Shown in pieces: positions 1-28,103 of a stretch of DNA of 64,000 nt. The stretch is taken from contig JAQNBH010000002.1 of the NCBI GenBank assembly GCA_028752905.1, positions 39,092,776 to 39,156,775 of the forward strand, in the 5' to 3' direction. The position numbers and the translations under genes were made by a program. This DNA is from Cladorhizidae sp. MBARI D1340-BT2. Taxonomy: Eukaryota > Porifera > Demospongiae > Poecilosclerida > Cladorhizidae. The notes under the pieces are model-generated. The model was not told the origin of the DNA, did not search any database, and saw nothing but the letters and a program-made list of their open reading frames with translations. Each line of letters starts with the position of its first letter. The first letter of the stretch is position 1.

Positions 1-431
1 TGATATCCATGTATCAGATTTTTGTTTACTGCAAGGATTGCCAAGAGATGGTGGTTAGAAGAGGTGGCCTCTTGTTTTGATAAGTTTTTCCGACTCTGTA
101 GTGTGTAACTAATCAACATGACAACATATGGTAACTTTGGTCCATGGATATCACTGAGACACTCCTTAGCAAGCCACACACCAATTATGAGTAAATGACT
201 TCAAATCGTTAGGCAGCTAGGTCTGCCACAAATATCTTGGAGTCACCTCGATGTTTCTGCATGTATCTTCTGAGAAAATTTGTATATAGAGATATTTAAC
301 ACTTTATAAAAACAAACACAGAATAATAAAGACTTTGGTACGATAAATACTTGTGTAGACGAAAGAGAAAAAAAGTGATGACAATTAGAAATAGGTACAA
401 CTATTTTGTGGTTTTGATGCATAGTCCCCCC
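1..431. repeat. Right end of a TTAA-flanked foldback element
   Basis: The stretch ends in CCCCCC directly before a TTAA at 432-435, the same tip as the foldback elements at 39645-41120. It shares TCTGCATGTATCTTCTGAGA (256-275) with 40944-40963 inside one of them. Its left end lies outside the window. No coding sequence seen. Confidence 0.55.
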
Positions 432-1410
432 TTAAGTGCTGCAATGGCTGGTTTTAATTATCAGCCATTGCATTAAGTGCTGCAATGGCTGGTTCTAATT
501 AGCAGTCGTTGCATTAAGTGCTGCAATGGCTTGTTCTAATTAGCAGTCGTTGCATTAAGTGCTGCAATGGCTGGTTCTAATTATCAGCCATTGCATTAAG
601 TGCTGCAATGGCTTGTTCTAATTAGCAGTCGTTGCATTAAGTGCTGCAATGGCTTGTTCTAATTAGCAGTCGTTGCATTAAGTGTGTGCAATGGCTTGTT
701 CTAATTAGCAGTCGTTGCATTAAGTGCTGCAATGGCTGGTTCTAATTAGCAGTCGTTGCATTAAGTGCTGCAATGGCTTGTTCTAATTAGCAGTCGTTGC
801 ATTAAGTGCTGCAATGGCTTGTTCTAATTAGCAGTCGTTGCATTAAGTGTGTGCAATGGCTTGTTCTAATTAGCAGTCGTTGCATTAAGTGCTGCAATGG
901 CTTGTTCTAATTATCAGCCATTGCATTAAGTGCTGCAATGGCTTGTTCTAATTAGCAGTCATTGCATTAAGTGTGTGCAATGGCTTGTTCTAATTATCAG
1001 CCGTTGCATTAAGTGCTGCAATGGCTGGTTCTAATTAGCAGTCGTTGCATTAAGTGCTGCAATGGCTTGTTCTAATTAAGAGTCGTTGCATTAAGTGTGT
1101 GCAATGGCTTGTTCTAATTAGCAGTCGTTGCATTAAGTGCTGCAATGGCTTGTTCTAATTATCAGCCATTGCATTAAGTGCTGCAATGGCTTGTTCTAAT
1201 TAGCAGTCATTGCATTAAGTGTGTGCAATGGCTTGTTCTAATTATCAGCCGTTGCATTAAGTGCTGCAATGGCTGGTTCTAATTAGCAGTCGTTGCATTA
1301 AGTGTGTGCAATGGCTTGTTCTAATTAGCAGTTGTTGCATTAAGTGCTGCAATGGCTGGTTCTAATTAGCAGTCGTTGCATTAAGTGTGTGCAATGGCTG
1401 GTTCTAATTA
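432..1410. repeat. Minisatellite, 41-bp unit, about 24 copies
   Basis: Units begin TTAAGTGCTGCAATGGCT. Many carry an inverted repeat, TGCAATGGCTG with CAGCCATTGCA, so single strands could form hairpins. Variants alternate between ATCAGCCATT and GCAGTCGTT ends and between GTGCTGC and GTGTGTGC. The array starts exactly at the TTAA bordering the foldback element. Confidence 0.93.
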
Positions 1411-1489
1411 ACCATGTTCTAATCATGCCACAGCATGGCCACCATATGACGACATGTGAAGGAGCAATAAGTTTGATGCAGGACAATGA

Positions 1490-1703
1490 ATGAAAGAGGA
1501 TGATGTTGGAGGCGGGGCTGGAGGAGAAGAGGAGGCGGGGCTGGAGGAGAAGAGGAGGAGGCGGGGCTGGAGGAGAAGAGGAGGAGGCGGGGCTGGAGAA
1601 GAAGAGGAGGCGTGGCTGGAGGAGAGGAGGAGGCGTGGCTGGAGAAGAAGAGGAGGAGGCGTGGCTGGAGGAGAAGAGGAGGCGTGGCTGGAGGTGAAGA
1701 CTA
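1490..1703. repeat. GA-rich minisatellite, about 21-27 bp units
   Basis: Repeats of GGAGGCGGGGCTGGAGGAGA with GTGGCTGG variants. The strand is strongly purine-biased. It yields Glu/Arg/Gly-rich open frames that are by-products of composition. Confidence 0.85.
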
Positions 1704-2094
1704 GCTAGTGTGGTATCAAAGAGACAGGTGTGCATGTGACTAGTGCATGACTGCACAGGCAAGTGTCTCCTAGCTGTGGTGAGGTCAGTGTGGACACACT
1801 GTCAATGCATGACCTTAACTCTTAGACCACCGCTTTAGCTGTTATTGTTAAATTATACCCAGACGCCAGAGGCTGCTGTTTCCAACCCAATAACCTGGTT
1901 TTTTAATTAACCAAAAAACCACCGATTTTTAATCAACGCCTTTTTTTGTCAGTCAGCTGATTTATCACCAGATCTAGGCCGGATGCAAGTCGATCATTAC
2001 CATTTACAGAACCGGAAGGTAAATAGCCTTAAAGAAGTAAAGCTTCTCCAAAGTAAGTTGACTACTTTGATATGAGTTATTTGGTCAGTTTAGC
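1704..2094. other. Unique-looking non-coding stretch
   Basis: No repeat, gene or RNA recognised. AT-rich with short homopolymers. Confidence 0.4.
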
Positions 2095-2560
2095 TTGTGT
2101 ATAGGCTTCTGCTAACTAGCTAGGTAGCTATGGAGAATTAGCTATCTCTGGGATGAACTAAAGGTTCCTAGTTACAGATACTGTGTAGTGTAGATAGCTA
2201 TGCTAAGCTAGACACGCTAATTATACTATAGGCTTCTGCCAACTATATAGCTAGATAGCTATGGAGTATTAGCGCTATCTCTGGGATGAACTAAAGGTTC
2301 CTAGTTACAGATGCTGTGTAGTGTAGATAGCTAAGCTAGACACAATAAGCGCTGGCCATATGTTAGCTCCTAGTATTTAGAACTGTTGTACAGAGATAGA
2401 AACACAAGCTTGTCTATAGGCTTCTGGCATCTAGCTAGCTAGCTATGGAATATTAGCGCTATCTCTGAGATAAACAAAGGGTTCCTAGCTACAGCTGCTG
2501 TGTAGTGTAGATAGCTACGCTAAGCTAAATACGCTAAGCTAGATACACTAAGAGCTGGCT
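2095..2560. repeat. Degenerate tandem repeat, three copies of about 130-190 bp
   Basis: Units start near 2098, 2228 and 2414 with ATAGGCTTCTG and continue with TAGCTATGGA, ATCTCTGGGATGAACTAAAG and CTGTGTAGTGTAGATAGCTA. Copies differ by substitutions and indels, so it is an older duplication than the minisatellites. Confidence 0.75.
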
Positions 2561-3004
2561 GTATGTTAGCTCCTCTGGTCTGTTTTACGTAGAGAAACAC
2601 TAAACGCTGGCATTTTCTTATCTCCTACTGATATTTAGTGCTCTAGCACCGCTAAATACCAGCAGGAGCTAGGAAACTGCCAGATCATAGTTTAGCTCAT
2701 GAACTAACCTTCATTGTATACTTTGTGGATATCATTATAGTGATGAAGATATAGTCTGATTAGACTGCTGGAGCTGGAAGAGGTCTGGCTGATAGTTGCA
2801 CTGCTGGAACTGGAAGAGATACTGCTAGCGGCACTACAAACCCTAACACAACCAACACCACCCTCCACCAACACCACCACTATCAAGACCACCATCCACA
2901 GCACCAATAGCATCATCATCACTACCACTATAACCTTCTTCATCATATCCATCAAAATCTCTCATCACTGTCTTCAGCATCTAATAATCTTCAGCATCTA
3001 ATAA
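2561..3004. other. Non-coding, CCA/ATC-rich stretch
   Basis: Simple-sequence-like runs of ACC and ATC triplets around 2830-2950. It gives a Ser/Val-rich minus-strand frame with no domain. No gene supported. Confidence 0.4.
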
Positions 3005-3365
3005 TCTCATCATTTGTAACTCACTTCAGTGTACTTGCCTACTTCAAAGAATATCTAAAAGCAAAACACAACAGCCAACTAGCTGTCTGTATCCTATGTC
3101 AAAAGAAGAATAACAGATCTCTCAGATCAACTAAGAAGTGCAGCTGTAAGAATAAGCAGCTGCGCAATAAACCAATAAACGCTAATGTAAATCAATTATA
3201 ACGCACTTCAATGTACTTGCCTACTTCAAAAATATCTTTAAAAAACACACAACAGCCAGCTAGCTATCGGTATACTTTCTCAAAAGAACAAGAACAGATC
3301 TCTCAGATAAAATACAAAGTGCAGCTGTAAGAATAAGCAGCTACGCAACAAACGCTAATAAAAAT
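3005..3365. repeat. Direct repeat, two copies of about 175 bp
   Basis: 3018-3190 and 3197-3365 share CACTTCA.TGTACTTGCC, ACAGATCTCTCAGAT and AAGTGCAGCTGTAAGAATAA. Possibly a transposon fragment; no coding content. Confidence 0.75.
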
Positions 3366-3510
3366 TTACATATTTAGGAGCGTGTATATATGCCACAGGC
3401 GTGTGAGAGTAGATTTCAATTGGCGTGTATAGACGCCACCGGCGTTCTAAGAGTTAATAATTAATGAGGATGTATCACTACCCCTGTTCATTACCTGTAT
3501 AGCTATGTGT

Positions 3511-3598
3511 GTGTGTGTGTGTTTTATGGAGTAATCTAGTACTTGACTCCTCTCCATATTAAAATAGCAGATTAACCCCCCCCCCCCCCCCCCCCCCC
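3511..3598. repeat. (GT)n and a run of 23 C
   Basis: GT microsatellite near 3511-3525 and an uninterrupted C run at 3576-3598. The C run follows TTAA directly. The length of such a run is unreliable in assemblies. Confidence 0.8.
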
Positions 3599-4111
3599 AT
3601 CCCAAGCCCGTAATCTCACTAGAATAGGCAGCTAGCTGCATGAATGATAGTCTCGGCAGATATTACTCCATAGAGATTCCAAGGGTGCCTTAATCCTTTG
3701 CTAAAGTAATCAACCTGCAGCCCTAGAAACCATTCACAGTGTAAACCTCAGGAGTTCATCTCCAAGATCGTCTCAACTTTCCTTCCACTGCCCGACTTGT
3801 GTGCACTGATCCCTCACAATCACAGCAGATGTGTGGTAAGGCTGTGCATCAGGTACTAGCTGACGTGCCTTAATAAGAGTTGGGTGAAGACTGCATGAGT
3901 TGTGTTCAAGCAGAACCAAATGAGTCAAGCAAAGTTCTGCTGTCTGGTGTGTGGACTTCTCCTGTGGCATGGCAGTAGGACACGTATAACAAGTTAGAGA
4001 GTCTCTGGAGACCATGAAGCTCACACTTGTTTCTCCACCATTTGACCAGAAAAGACAACATAACAAGTAGGAGGAGGGGGAGGGGTTAAGAAACTATACC
4101 CATATAGACTA

Positions 4112-4150
4112 GATGACCCTTTACCAGTTATATTGTGGTAAAGGATCATC
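4112..4150. repeat. Small inverted repeat (CCCTTTACC hairpin)
   Basis: GATGACCCTTTACCA pairs with TGGTAAAGGATCATC across a 9-base loop. The word GACCCTTTACC also occurs in the intron 4 pieces near 24590, 25380, 36095, 54015 and 54795, so it may be an element end. Confidence 0.5.
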
Positions 4151-4198
4151 AATTGGATTTGCTCTGCTGGTGTAATTTTGTTTCGGTTTGATCTGTCC

Positions 4199-4722
4199 TT
4201 GTGTGGGCCACATGACCCACACCCTCACTCCTGCACGTGTGTGGGCCACAACATGACCCACACCCTCACTCCTGCACATGTAAGGGCCACAACATGACCC
4301 ACACCCTTACTCCTGCACGTGTGTGGGCCACAACATGACCCACACCCTTACTCCTGCACGTGTGTGGGCCACAACATGACCCACACCCTCACTCCTGCAC
4401 ATGTGAGGGCCACAACATGACCCACACCCTTACTCCTGCACGTGTGTGGGCCACAACATGACCCACACCCTCACTCCTGCACATGTGAGGACCACAACAT
4501 GACCCCCACCCTTACTCCTGCACATGTGTGGGCCACAACATGACCCACACCCTCACGTGTGTGAGCCACAACATGACCCTCACCCTTACTCCTGCACGTG
4601 TGTGGGCCACAACATGACCCACACACTTACTCCTGCACGTGTGTACAACATGACCCACACCCTCACTCCTGCACGTGTGTGGGCCACAACATGACCCACA
4701 CCCTTACTCCTGCACGTGTGTA
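4199..4722. repeat. Minisatellite, 39-bp unit, about 13 copies
   Basis: Units contain GTGTGGGCCACAACATGACC and CACACCCTTACTCCTGCAC, with CTCACT and ACATGTGAGG variants and a few shortened units. Confidence 0.93.
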
Positions 4723-4732
4723 CAATTCAATA

Positions 4733-4748
4733 ATAATATAGTAGTACT

Positions 4749-4795
<47 letters not shown>

Positions 4796-5078
4796 TAAAG
4801 AAGGAAGAAAGAAAATAATAATAATAATATTAACAATAACAACAATAACAACAATAAATAACAACAATAGTGTAATAGTAGTAGTAGTAGTGATAATAAT
4901 AATAATTGTAGTAGTGATAATACTAATAATAATAGTAGTGATAATAATAACATAATAAATAATAATAATAACAACAACAGCATCAACAATAATAATAATA
5001 TTAATAATAATAACAACAACAACAACAACAACAACAATAATAATAATAACAATAATAATAATAATAAATAGTAGTACT

Positions 5079-5134
<56 letters not shown>

Positions 5135-5473
5135 TAAAGAAGGAAAGAAAAGGAAAAATATATAATAATACTAACAATAACAACACAATAAATAACAACA
5201 ACAATAGTAATAATAATAACAATAACAATAACAATAACAATAACAACAATAATAATAATAATAATAAAATAAAGAAGGAAAGAAAATAATAATAATAATA
5301 ATAATACTAACAATAACAACACAATAAATAACAACAACAATAGTAATAATAATAATAATAGTAGTAGTAGTAGTGATAATAATAATAATAGTAGTAGTAG
5401 TAGTGATAATAATAATAATAGTAGTAGTAGTAGTGATAATAATAATAATAGTAGTAGTGATAATAATACACAT
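4733..5473. repeat. Trinucleotide microsatellite block (TAA, CAA, GTA)
   Basis: Long imperfect runs of AAT, AAC and AGT triplets, with two or three larger duplications containing AAATAAAGAAGGAAAGAAAA. The predicted poly-Leu and poly-Ile frames are artefacts. The block runs into the assembly gap. Confidence 0.95.
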
Positions 5474-5573
5474 NNNNNNNNNNNNNNNNNNNNNNNNNNN
5501 NNNNNNNNNNNNNNNNNNNNNNNNNNNNNNNNNNNNNNNNNNNNNNNNNNNNNNNNNNNNNNNNNNNNNNNNN
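5474..5573. other. Assembly gap, 100 N
   Basis: Exactly 100 N, a usual placeholder size, between the trinucleotide block and the 25-bp satellite. The true distance and the join are unknown. Confidence 0.98.
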
Positions 5574-21796
<16,223 letters not shown>

Positions 21797-21934
21797 CTAG
21801 CAACCATCAGTCCCACATTCTTCTCCCTAGCAATCCTCACAGATATCTATTACCATGGCTGCACTTCCAATATCTCTCAAAATTAAACAGGCTGGCAGTT
21901 GCTGGCAGCTCCCAATTTCCCTTAGTACACACAC

Positions 21935-22475
<541 letters not shown>

Positions 22476-22483
22476 TCACCCAC

Positions 22484-22512
22484 ACACACAGGTACACACA
22501 CACACACACACA
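22484..22512. repeat. (CA)n in intron 5, copy A
   Basis: CA microsatellite just upstream (minus sense) of the exon 6 acceptor. The copy B counterpart at 51598-51632 is slightly longer. Confidence 0.85.
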
Positions 22513-22599
22513 CATCACTACCAGGCTAGGGCATGTCCATGCATGTGTAACTCTAGTTGTTCCGGACTAATCTCAATTAAGGGGTGGGGAGTGGCCAAA

Positions 22600-22690
22600 G
22601 CTAAATTTCATAGGAGCGAAGATAAATTTCATAGGAGACGAATATAAATGTCAGGGGACGAAAATAAATGTCATAGGGGACGAAGGTCAA
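22600..22690. repeat. Short degenerate tandem repeat in intron 5, copy A
   Basis: Four or five units of about 21 bp around TAAATTTCATAGGAG.CGAA and TAAATGTCA.GGGGACGAA. The same in copy B at 51715-51805. Confidence 0.7.
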
Positions 22691-23841
22691 CTGTGTGGTT
22701 AACACATTCCTCAGGCAAGCCAGTGCGTCCAACTTACCAAACCTATTATGCATTTTTTTATAAAAGCACCAAAATTGGTACACATGTAGATTAATACCTA
22801 ATGAATATTTTTATATGGAGGCACTCAGTGAGAAAAACAGGTATGGATCATCACCAACAAACCATCTTGTCTGCCATATTTAGCCCAAGGCAAGTGCATT
22901 AATTTTGTTCAACACTTTCTCTTGAGCATCAAATATGGTCAACCCAACCCAATGTGGGCAGGGCATGTGATATTAGCAGGGAGAGGCACTATGAGTGATG
23001 TGGGTGTGTCCATACCTCTCCAGGCGCTCGTTGCGTGCAATGGGTCTTTCCCACTCCTGAGCACTCATGGTGACGCCTCCTTCCTCAGGCCGCCTCCCTC
23101 CTCCTCCTCCACTGCCATAACTGTACCACGAGTCCGACATCTGCTGCTGCAGAGGTGGGTTGGGCCGCCCTCCACCACTACAATACACAAATCTGACTCA
23201 TACACCGTTACCATGGACACGACGAGCTGGGACAAACTTGCCACACCCACACGTGTACACACGTGTGATGTTTGTGGAGGCACCCACACCATAACAGGAC
23301 AGCCACACCAGGTCAAGAAATAGGCGTGGCTCAAACAGTCATCAAATTTCTCGGGGTCAAGGACAACCATCCGTGCTCCTTCCTCCCAACCTTAGAAGGC
23401 AACAAAGTGACGATCCCCAGGCCCAGGAACAGATTAGTTATGACGCTTCAGTGGATATTCGTGTCTTCAAATAAATAAGCTCCGCCCACAACAGTTTTAA
23501 ATCACTCCAATCGACCACACAACTTGTCTAGCCACTCCCCCCACTTTCAGCTCCTCCCACTCCAATTCAATCTGCTAGATCTCTCCTCGTCTCATCTAAT
23601 AAGAGACGGCAAACATCATTCATCAATTAATGAGTTCTAGGAGTTCCTTGTCTAGACAACAGCTACCTGTATTTGGAGACAATATTTATCATTCCACCAG
23701 CTTCTGTGCCAGCAAGACTAACAGCAGGCATTCCCCTCAGGATGAGCTCATGGGCACACTCTTATGAAATACAACGGTGCTTGGGGACTCGATCCGAGAT
23801 CCTTCCACAAGCAATAGCCGGAACCTTTAAAACCAATCTAG

Positions 23842-24133
23842 ACATTACACAGCCAATCATCCCACCTAGCCCCACCTAGGCACTACACAGCCAATCATCC
23901 CACCTAGCCCTAGCTAGGCACTACACAGCCAATCATCCCACCTAGCCCCACCTAGGCACTACACAGCCAATCATCCCACCTAGCCCTAGCTAGGCACTAC
24001 ACAGCCAATCATCCCACCTAGCCCCACCTAGGCACTACACAGCCAATCATCCCACCTAGCCCCACCTAGGCACTACACAGCCAATCATCCCACCTAGCCC
24101 TAGCTAGGCACTACACAGCCAATCATCCCACCT
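23842..24133. repeat. 38-bp minisatellite in intron 4, copy A, about 7 copies
   Basis: Units contain GCACTACACAGCCAATCATC and CCACCTAGCCCTAGCTAG. In copy B the same array (52950-53556) has about 16 units with several shortened ones. Confidence 0.92.
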
Positions 24134-24579
24134 TCTGCGAGGCCGAGTCCTCGCAGAGGAGCACAAGATCCCTGTGTCAGTCACCACATCTATACGGGCA
24201 TTAATCAGAAATTATATCGACAAGAATGGGTGTGGCCCTAGTCAGCAAGAGGTTGCCAGGAGCTCCACTGGTCTCACCGATTAGCTAAAGATTTCTGTTT
24301 ATAGCTAATGTTTCCATGGCAACCGTAGTGCTGAAGGCTGCAAAGATGCTACTTGGCCTAAGAAATGTTTCAACTCTCAGACTACGCCCCCATGAATATG
24401 CCGAGGGGTCTGGTACATCTTTTCAATTTGTCATGGACCACCACCTCGGAGTGTCACGAGCACAGGACATGCACACAGACCTGCTGACAGTGCAGATATT
24501 CACATGACCAGGTACAGGCATTCTCATTGGCCCATTGCAATAATTGGAATTTGGCATGAGCAACAGTGTATATATATAT
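24134..24579. other. Unique intron 4 sequence, copy A
   Basis: No repeat or gene recognised. It is nearly identical to copy B 53557-54000. A 63-codon plus-strand frame present in both copies (24316-24507 and 53741-53932) has no recognisable domain and is antisense to the host gene. Confidence 0.45.
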
Positions 24580-24832
24580 GTATGAGAGAAGACCCTTTAC
24601 CACTTGAGCAGTATCCTTGACAAGTCTCTTATGTCATAGCATGCCACACCCTTTATGAAGGCACACCCACTTACTAGGCTCCAGACCCACTAAAGGATGT
24701 GTAGCTGTAGAGACGTGGGTCTTCAGATCTCCTGCACACACACACACACACACCAGAATAGTATATGAACTAGATGAACGAGACACTTCCTAGCTAATGA
24801 GAAAGTTCTTATCCATGGACTTCTCTGGACCA

Positions 24833-25275
24833 GCCCAGACCAGTGCAGTAGCTAGAGCCTTCTAACTGGCACCTGGCCCAGACCAGTGCAGTAGCTAGAG
24901 CCTTCTCACTGGCACCTGGCCCAGACCAGTGCAGTAGCTAGAGCCTTCTCACTGGCACCTGGCCCAGACCAGTGCAGTAGCTAGAGCCTTCTCACTGGCA
25001 CCTGGCCCAGACCAGTGCAGTAGCTAGAGCCTTCTCACTGGCACCCGGCCCAGACCAGTGCAGTAGCTAGAGCCTTCTTACTGGCACCTGGCCCAGACCA
25101 GTGCAGGTCAAGATCAACAATTGTGGGGGTTGAGATCAACAATTGTGGGGGTTGAGATCAACAATTGTGGGGGTTGAGATCAACAATTGTGGGGGTTGAG
25201 ATCAACAATTGTGGGGGTTGAGATCAACATCAGTGGGAAGTAAGATCAACATTTTGAGGGTTAAGATCAACATTA
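24833..25275. repeat. 43-bp then 23-bp minisatellites in intron 4, copy A
   Basis: About six 43-bp units around CCCAGACCAGTGCAGTAGCT, then about six clean 23-bp units around GAGATCAACAATTGTGGGGG and three degenerate ones. Copy B (54262-54670) has the reverse balance: one or two 43-bp units and about sixteen 23-bp units. Confidence 0.92.
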
Positions 25276-25576
25276 GTTGGATTAAGATGAACACAATGAC
25301 TGTAACAATAATTGGCATTAGTCCACTTGGTAAAGAGCGCTAGTATCTATATTACATACAGTGTGTTAGAGAGAAGACCCTTTACCCATTGCCATGTGTG
25401 GCTCACCTTCTGTCAAAGTAACCTTGACCACTGCCACCTCTACCCCCATAGTTCCTCCGACCTCCACGACCACCATAGTAACCACTCCCACCTCCTCCAA
25501 ATGAATTCTGCTGATCTAAATGAAGATAACAATCACCATGGTAACCACTAACCCCATGGTAACAAGTGCAGTGGTA

Positions 25577-26030
25577 ATTGAGAATTGCATATAACTTGAG
25601 GGTGTTGAAAATCAATGCTCTCAATTTTGCACCCACGCGCTTTACCAAGTAATAAATTTTTAACGCTTATTCAAAAAGGTGATTGAATGCTCTAGGGCTT
25701 CCTCTAGCCACTCGTACCAATTTCAATTTGTTTTGCACTTAGCAATCTGGAGTTATTCTGAATGGGGACTTTGGGATGCAGGTTATTGAGGTCCCTCCTC
25801 TTTAGGGTTTAGTAACTTGCCTATAGTTATCCTATGAAACATATTTTAGTATCAAAAGAGAGCACACAGAGAGACCTATCTTTTGAGCTATATATCAAGT
25901 CCATACAATGAAGTTTGCAGAATCTACAGAGCTCAAAAAATTTAACCACAAGTTTTAAAAAAAGTTTAAAAAATGCAGCTGTCTCCCCTGTCAGTACAAG
26001 CCCAAACTTACATTGATATAACTTTTTGGG
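25577..26030. repeat. Single arm of the foldback family in intron 3, copy A
   Basis: Shares TTTTGCACCCAC, AATAAATTTTTAACGC, CTAGCCACTCGTACCA and GACCTATCTTTTGAGCTATA with the complete palindrome at 57746-58481. It is one half of that element, diverged. Copy B counterpart is at 54996-55436. Confidence 0.75.
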
Positions 26031-26032
26031 GT

Positions 26033-26387
26033 TCCTTCAAGGTAACTCAAAGAAGCAAGCACCATTGAAGAAGATGCCGCCCACTCCCCACCCTTACTAG
26101 TATTTTGTATTGGCTTGTAATTGCTTCTGTGGCTAGAGCATGCATAGTGCTACAAATTGAATGGTTTAGAATCTTAAAAAAAAAAAAAAATCCACTAGTA
26201 ATGGCGAGTACAAATGTAAAATTTTACCAAATTTTACCTTAGATCATCAATAACTTCACAAAAGAGGCAATGAATTTTTTTTGAAACCATTCAATTGGTA
26301 GAGTAAAGACAGAGCTACAAAATGGTATAAAATGTTAGACAAAAATATTATTGGAATGAGTTATTGTGGGCGGGAGGCAAGAAATGA
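26033..26387. repeat. 355-bp segment inverted relative to copy B
   Basis: 26033-26387 is the reverse complement of 55441-55792, while both flanks (ACTTTTTGGGG on the left, GGACTAAAAGAAAG on the right) keep the same orientation. Inside is an imperfect inverted repeat, CAAATTGAATGGTTT with AAACCATTCAATTGG. Confidence 0.85.
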
Positions 26388-26544
26388 GGACTAAAAGAAA
26401 GTATATGATATGCATCTCATTTGAAAGCATGACAAGTGGGCTATCTTTTGATAGCAAAATTATGTTCATAGGAGTAGAAGCAAAAAAGTTATGATCAGTT
26501 GTATTCGAGGTTCACTTTTTTTTTTAAGTACCCATAGCACCCCC

Positions 26545-27060
26545 TTAATTAAGCACTATGTTTCTGTTCTTTGCTCTCCTTTCTTCAACCTCCTTAGCAG
26601 CTGCTGAACATTGCAGTTGTGAGACACTCTGCTCCTTTCCTTGTTCTGCCATTCGAGCATGGCTAACAGCATCTCTGTGCCATTTTGACTGGCTGTGTTC
26701 CTTGAGTTGTTCAGTAGCGTGATTCCAATCCTGAATTCCCCGAGTGGTCCATGCACCTCTGGCTGTTGAAGGTGCATTTCCTCGCTTCTGGCAGAGCTTG
26801 CAGAACATGTCCTGCTTAGGATCAGCGCAGTACACCCAAGGATATTTCTGCTCCCACTCCTTCTTGTAGCTGAGCCTGGCTTTGTAGAGTTTCCTCTTCT
26901 GCGCTTTGGAACACACTGATCTACCTACTGATGCTTCGGAATTGGTTGTAGTCAAGGCATCACTAGTCGACGTAGTTGGGACTACATCTTCAACATCCTC
27001 AGAATCTCTACTAGACCTAGCACGCACTAGCTTTCTGGTAAAACAGTTGCTGAGGTTCAT
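26545..27060 (-). pseudogene. hAT-type transposase N-terminal fragment with zinc finger (copy A)
   Basis: An open frame of 171 codons. A Ser/Asp-rich start is followed by a basic patch (AQKRKLYK), KEWEQKYPWVYC, CKLCQK (Cys pair), ARGAWTTRGI..WNHATEQL and EHSQSKWH (His pair). This arrangement resembles the C2H2/TTF-like finger at the N-terminus of hAT-derived proteins such as ZNF862-like genes. No catalytic RNase H-like domain follows, so it is a transposon remnant sitting in DDX3 intron 3 in the same orientation as the host gene. The frame is open here but broken in copy B. Confidence 0.65.
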
Positions 27061-27180
27061 TTGTGTAGGTTTGTATTTCTCTGGGTCATATTTAGTTGTA
27101 GAATGCTACTAGCTGAAGCATTTGCTCTTTAAATACAAAATTGTGAATAAATCTAGAAAATTCTGTGTCACAGTTTAGTC

Positions 27181-27395
27181 ATGTGTTAATCTAGAATGTT
27201 CTGCTATTATTCTGTGGTTAGCTTTCCTAATTGTAGTGTAGATTTAATCTACACTACAATTAGGAGAGCTAACCACAGAATAATAGCAGCACATGGACAG
27301 AACCATTCTAGATTATGACACAATTGCATCTGCCACAAAACTATTCTGTGGCAAGATGCAACTGTGTCATAATTTAGAATGTTCTGTCCATGTGC
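27181..27395. repeat. Two overlapping palindromes upstream of the transposase fragment, copy A
   Basis: 27203-27288 folds about TAGATTTAATCTA with arms containing TGTGGTTAGC. 27290-27393 folds with arms of CACATGGACAGAACC and its complement. The same word thus appears alternately in both orientations. Copy B (56591-56811) is fuller; copy A lacks about 14 bases in the first arm. Confidence 0.85.
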
Positions 27396-27566
27396 TAGTA
27401 CTTTAAGTATAGGAAAGTACCCTCAAAATTTCTCAGAATCAATCTGCGAGCATCGATTTTGCACAAAAAAATTGTGGGGGGGGTGGGGCATGCCACCAGA
27501 CCCCCCAACTTGGGGCTTGCTTACGCACACCCATCACGTAAACGCCAAACGTACTGTAAATCCTGT

Positions 27567-27658
27567 GGGGACCCTCTTCTAGGGCTAGGCTAGGGACCTC
27601 TTCTAGGGCTAGACTAGGGACCTCTTCTAGGGCTAGGCTAGGGACCTCTTCTAGGGCT
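27567..27658. repeat. 24-bp minisatellite in intron 3, copy A, about 4 copies
   Basis: Units GGGACCTCTTCTAGGGCTAG plus GCTA. Copy B (57008-57305) has about 12. Copy A then jumps straight into the foldback arm, lacking about 690-700 bases present in B. Confidence 0.88.
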
Positions 27659-28103
27659 GATGGTACGAGTGGCTAGAGGAAGCTCCAATCACTCATTTGA
27701 ACAAGGCGTTAAAAATTTATTACTGGTCAAACAAGTGGGTGCAAAATCAATTTTGCACCCACTTGTTTGACCAGTAATAAATTTTTAACGCCTATTCAAA
27801 AGAGTTATTGCGTGCGCTAGAAGCCACTCGTACCATTTTCAATTTTTTTTTTCACTTTGCAACTCGGAGTGGTTTCTGTGGAGGTTGCGGCGATTCAGAT
27901 TTTTGAGGTCCCTCCGCTTTAGGGTCTAGTAACTTGCCTATAGTTATACCTAATGAAGCATTTTTTGTATCAAAAGAGAGCACACAGAGAGACCTATCTT
28001 TTGAGCTACGTATATATCAAGTCCATACCATGAAGTTTGCAGAATCTACGGAACTCTAAAGTTGTAACCACAGGTTAAAATAAAAAAATCATCATCCCCC
28101 CTT
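27659..28103. repeat. Foldback element, left arm truncated (copy A)
   Basis: An almost perfect palindrome centred near 27752 (GGTGCAAAAT..ATTTTGCACC) with inner arms of about 90 bases. The right arm continues to the CCCCCC/TTAA tip at 28103, but the outer left arm is missing. Copy B has the complete element. Confidence 0.85.

Noticed and set aside
3773..4066. 97-codon minus-strand frame
   Set aside because: No domain, no splice or repeat context, composition like the surrounding non-coding DNA.
22575..22700. Another TTAA-GGGG element in intron 5
   Set aside because: CAATTAAGGGGTGGGG resembles a tip, but no inverted partner with CCCC-TTAA was found.
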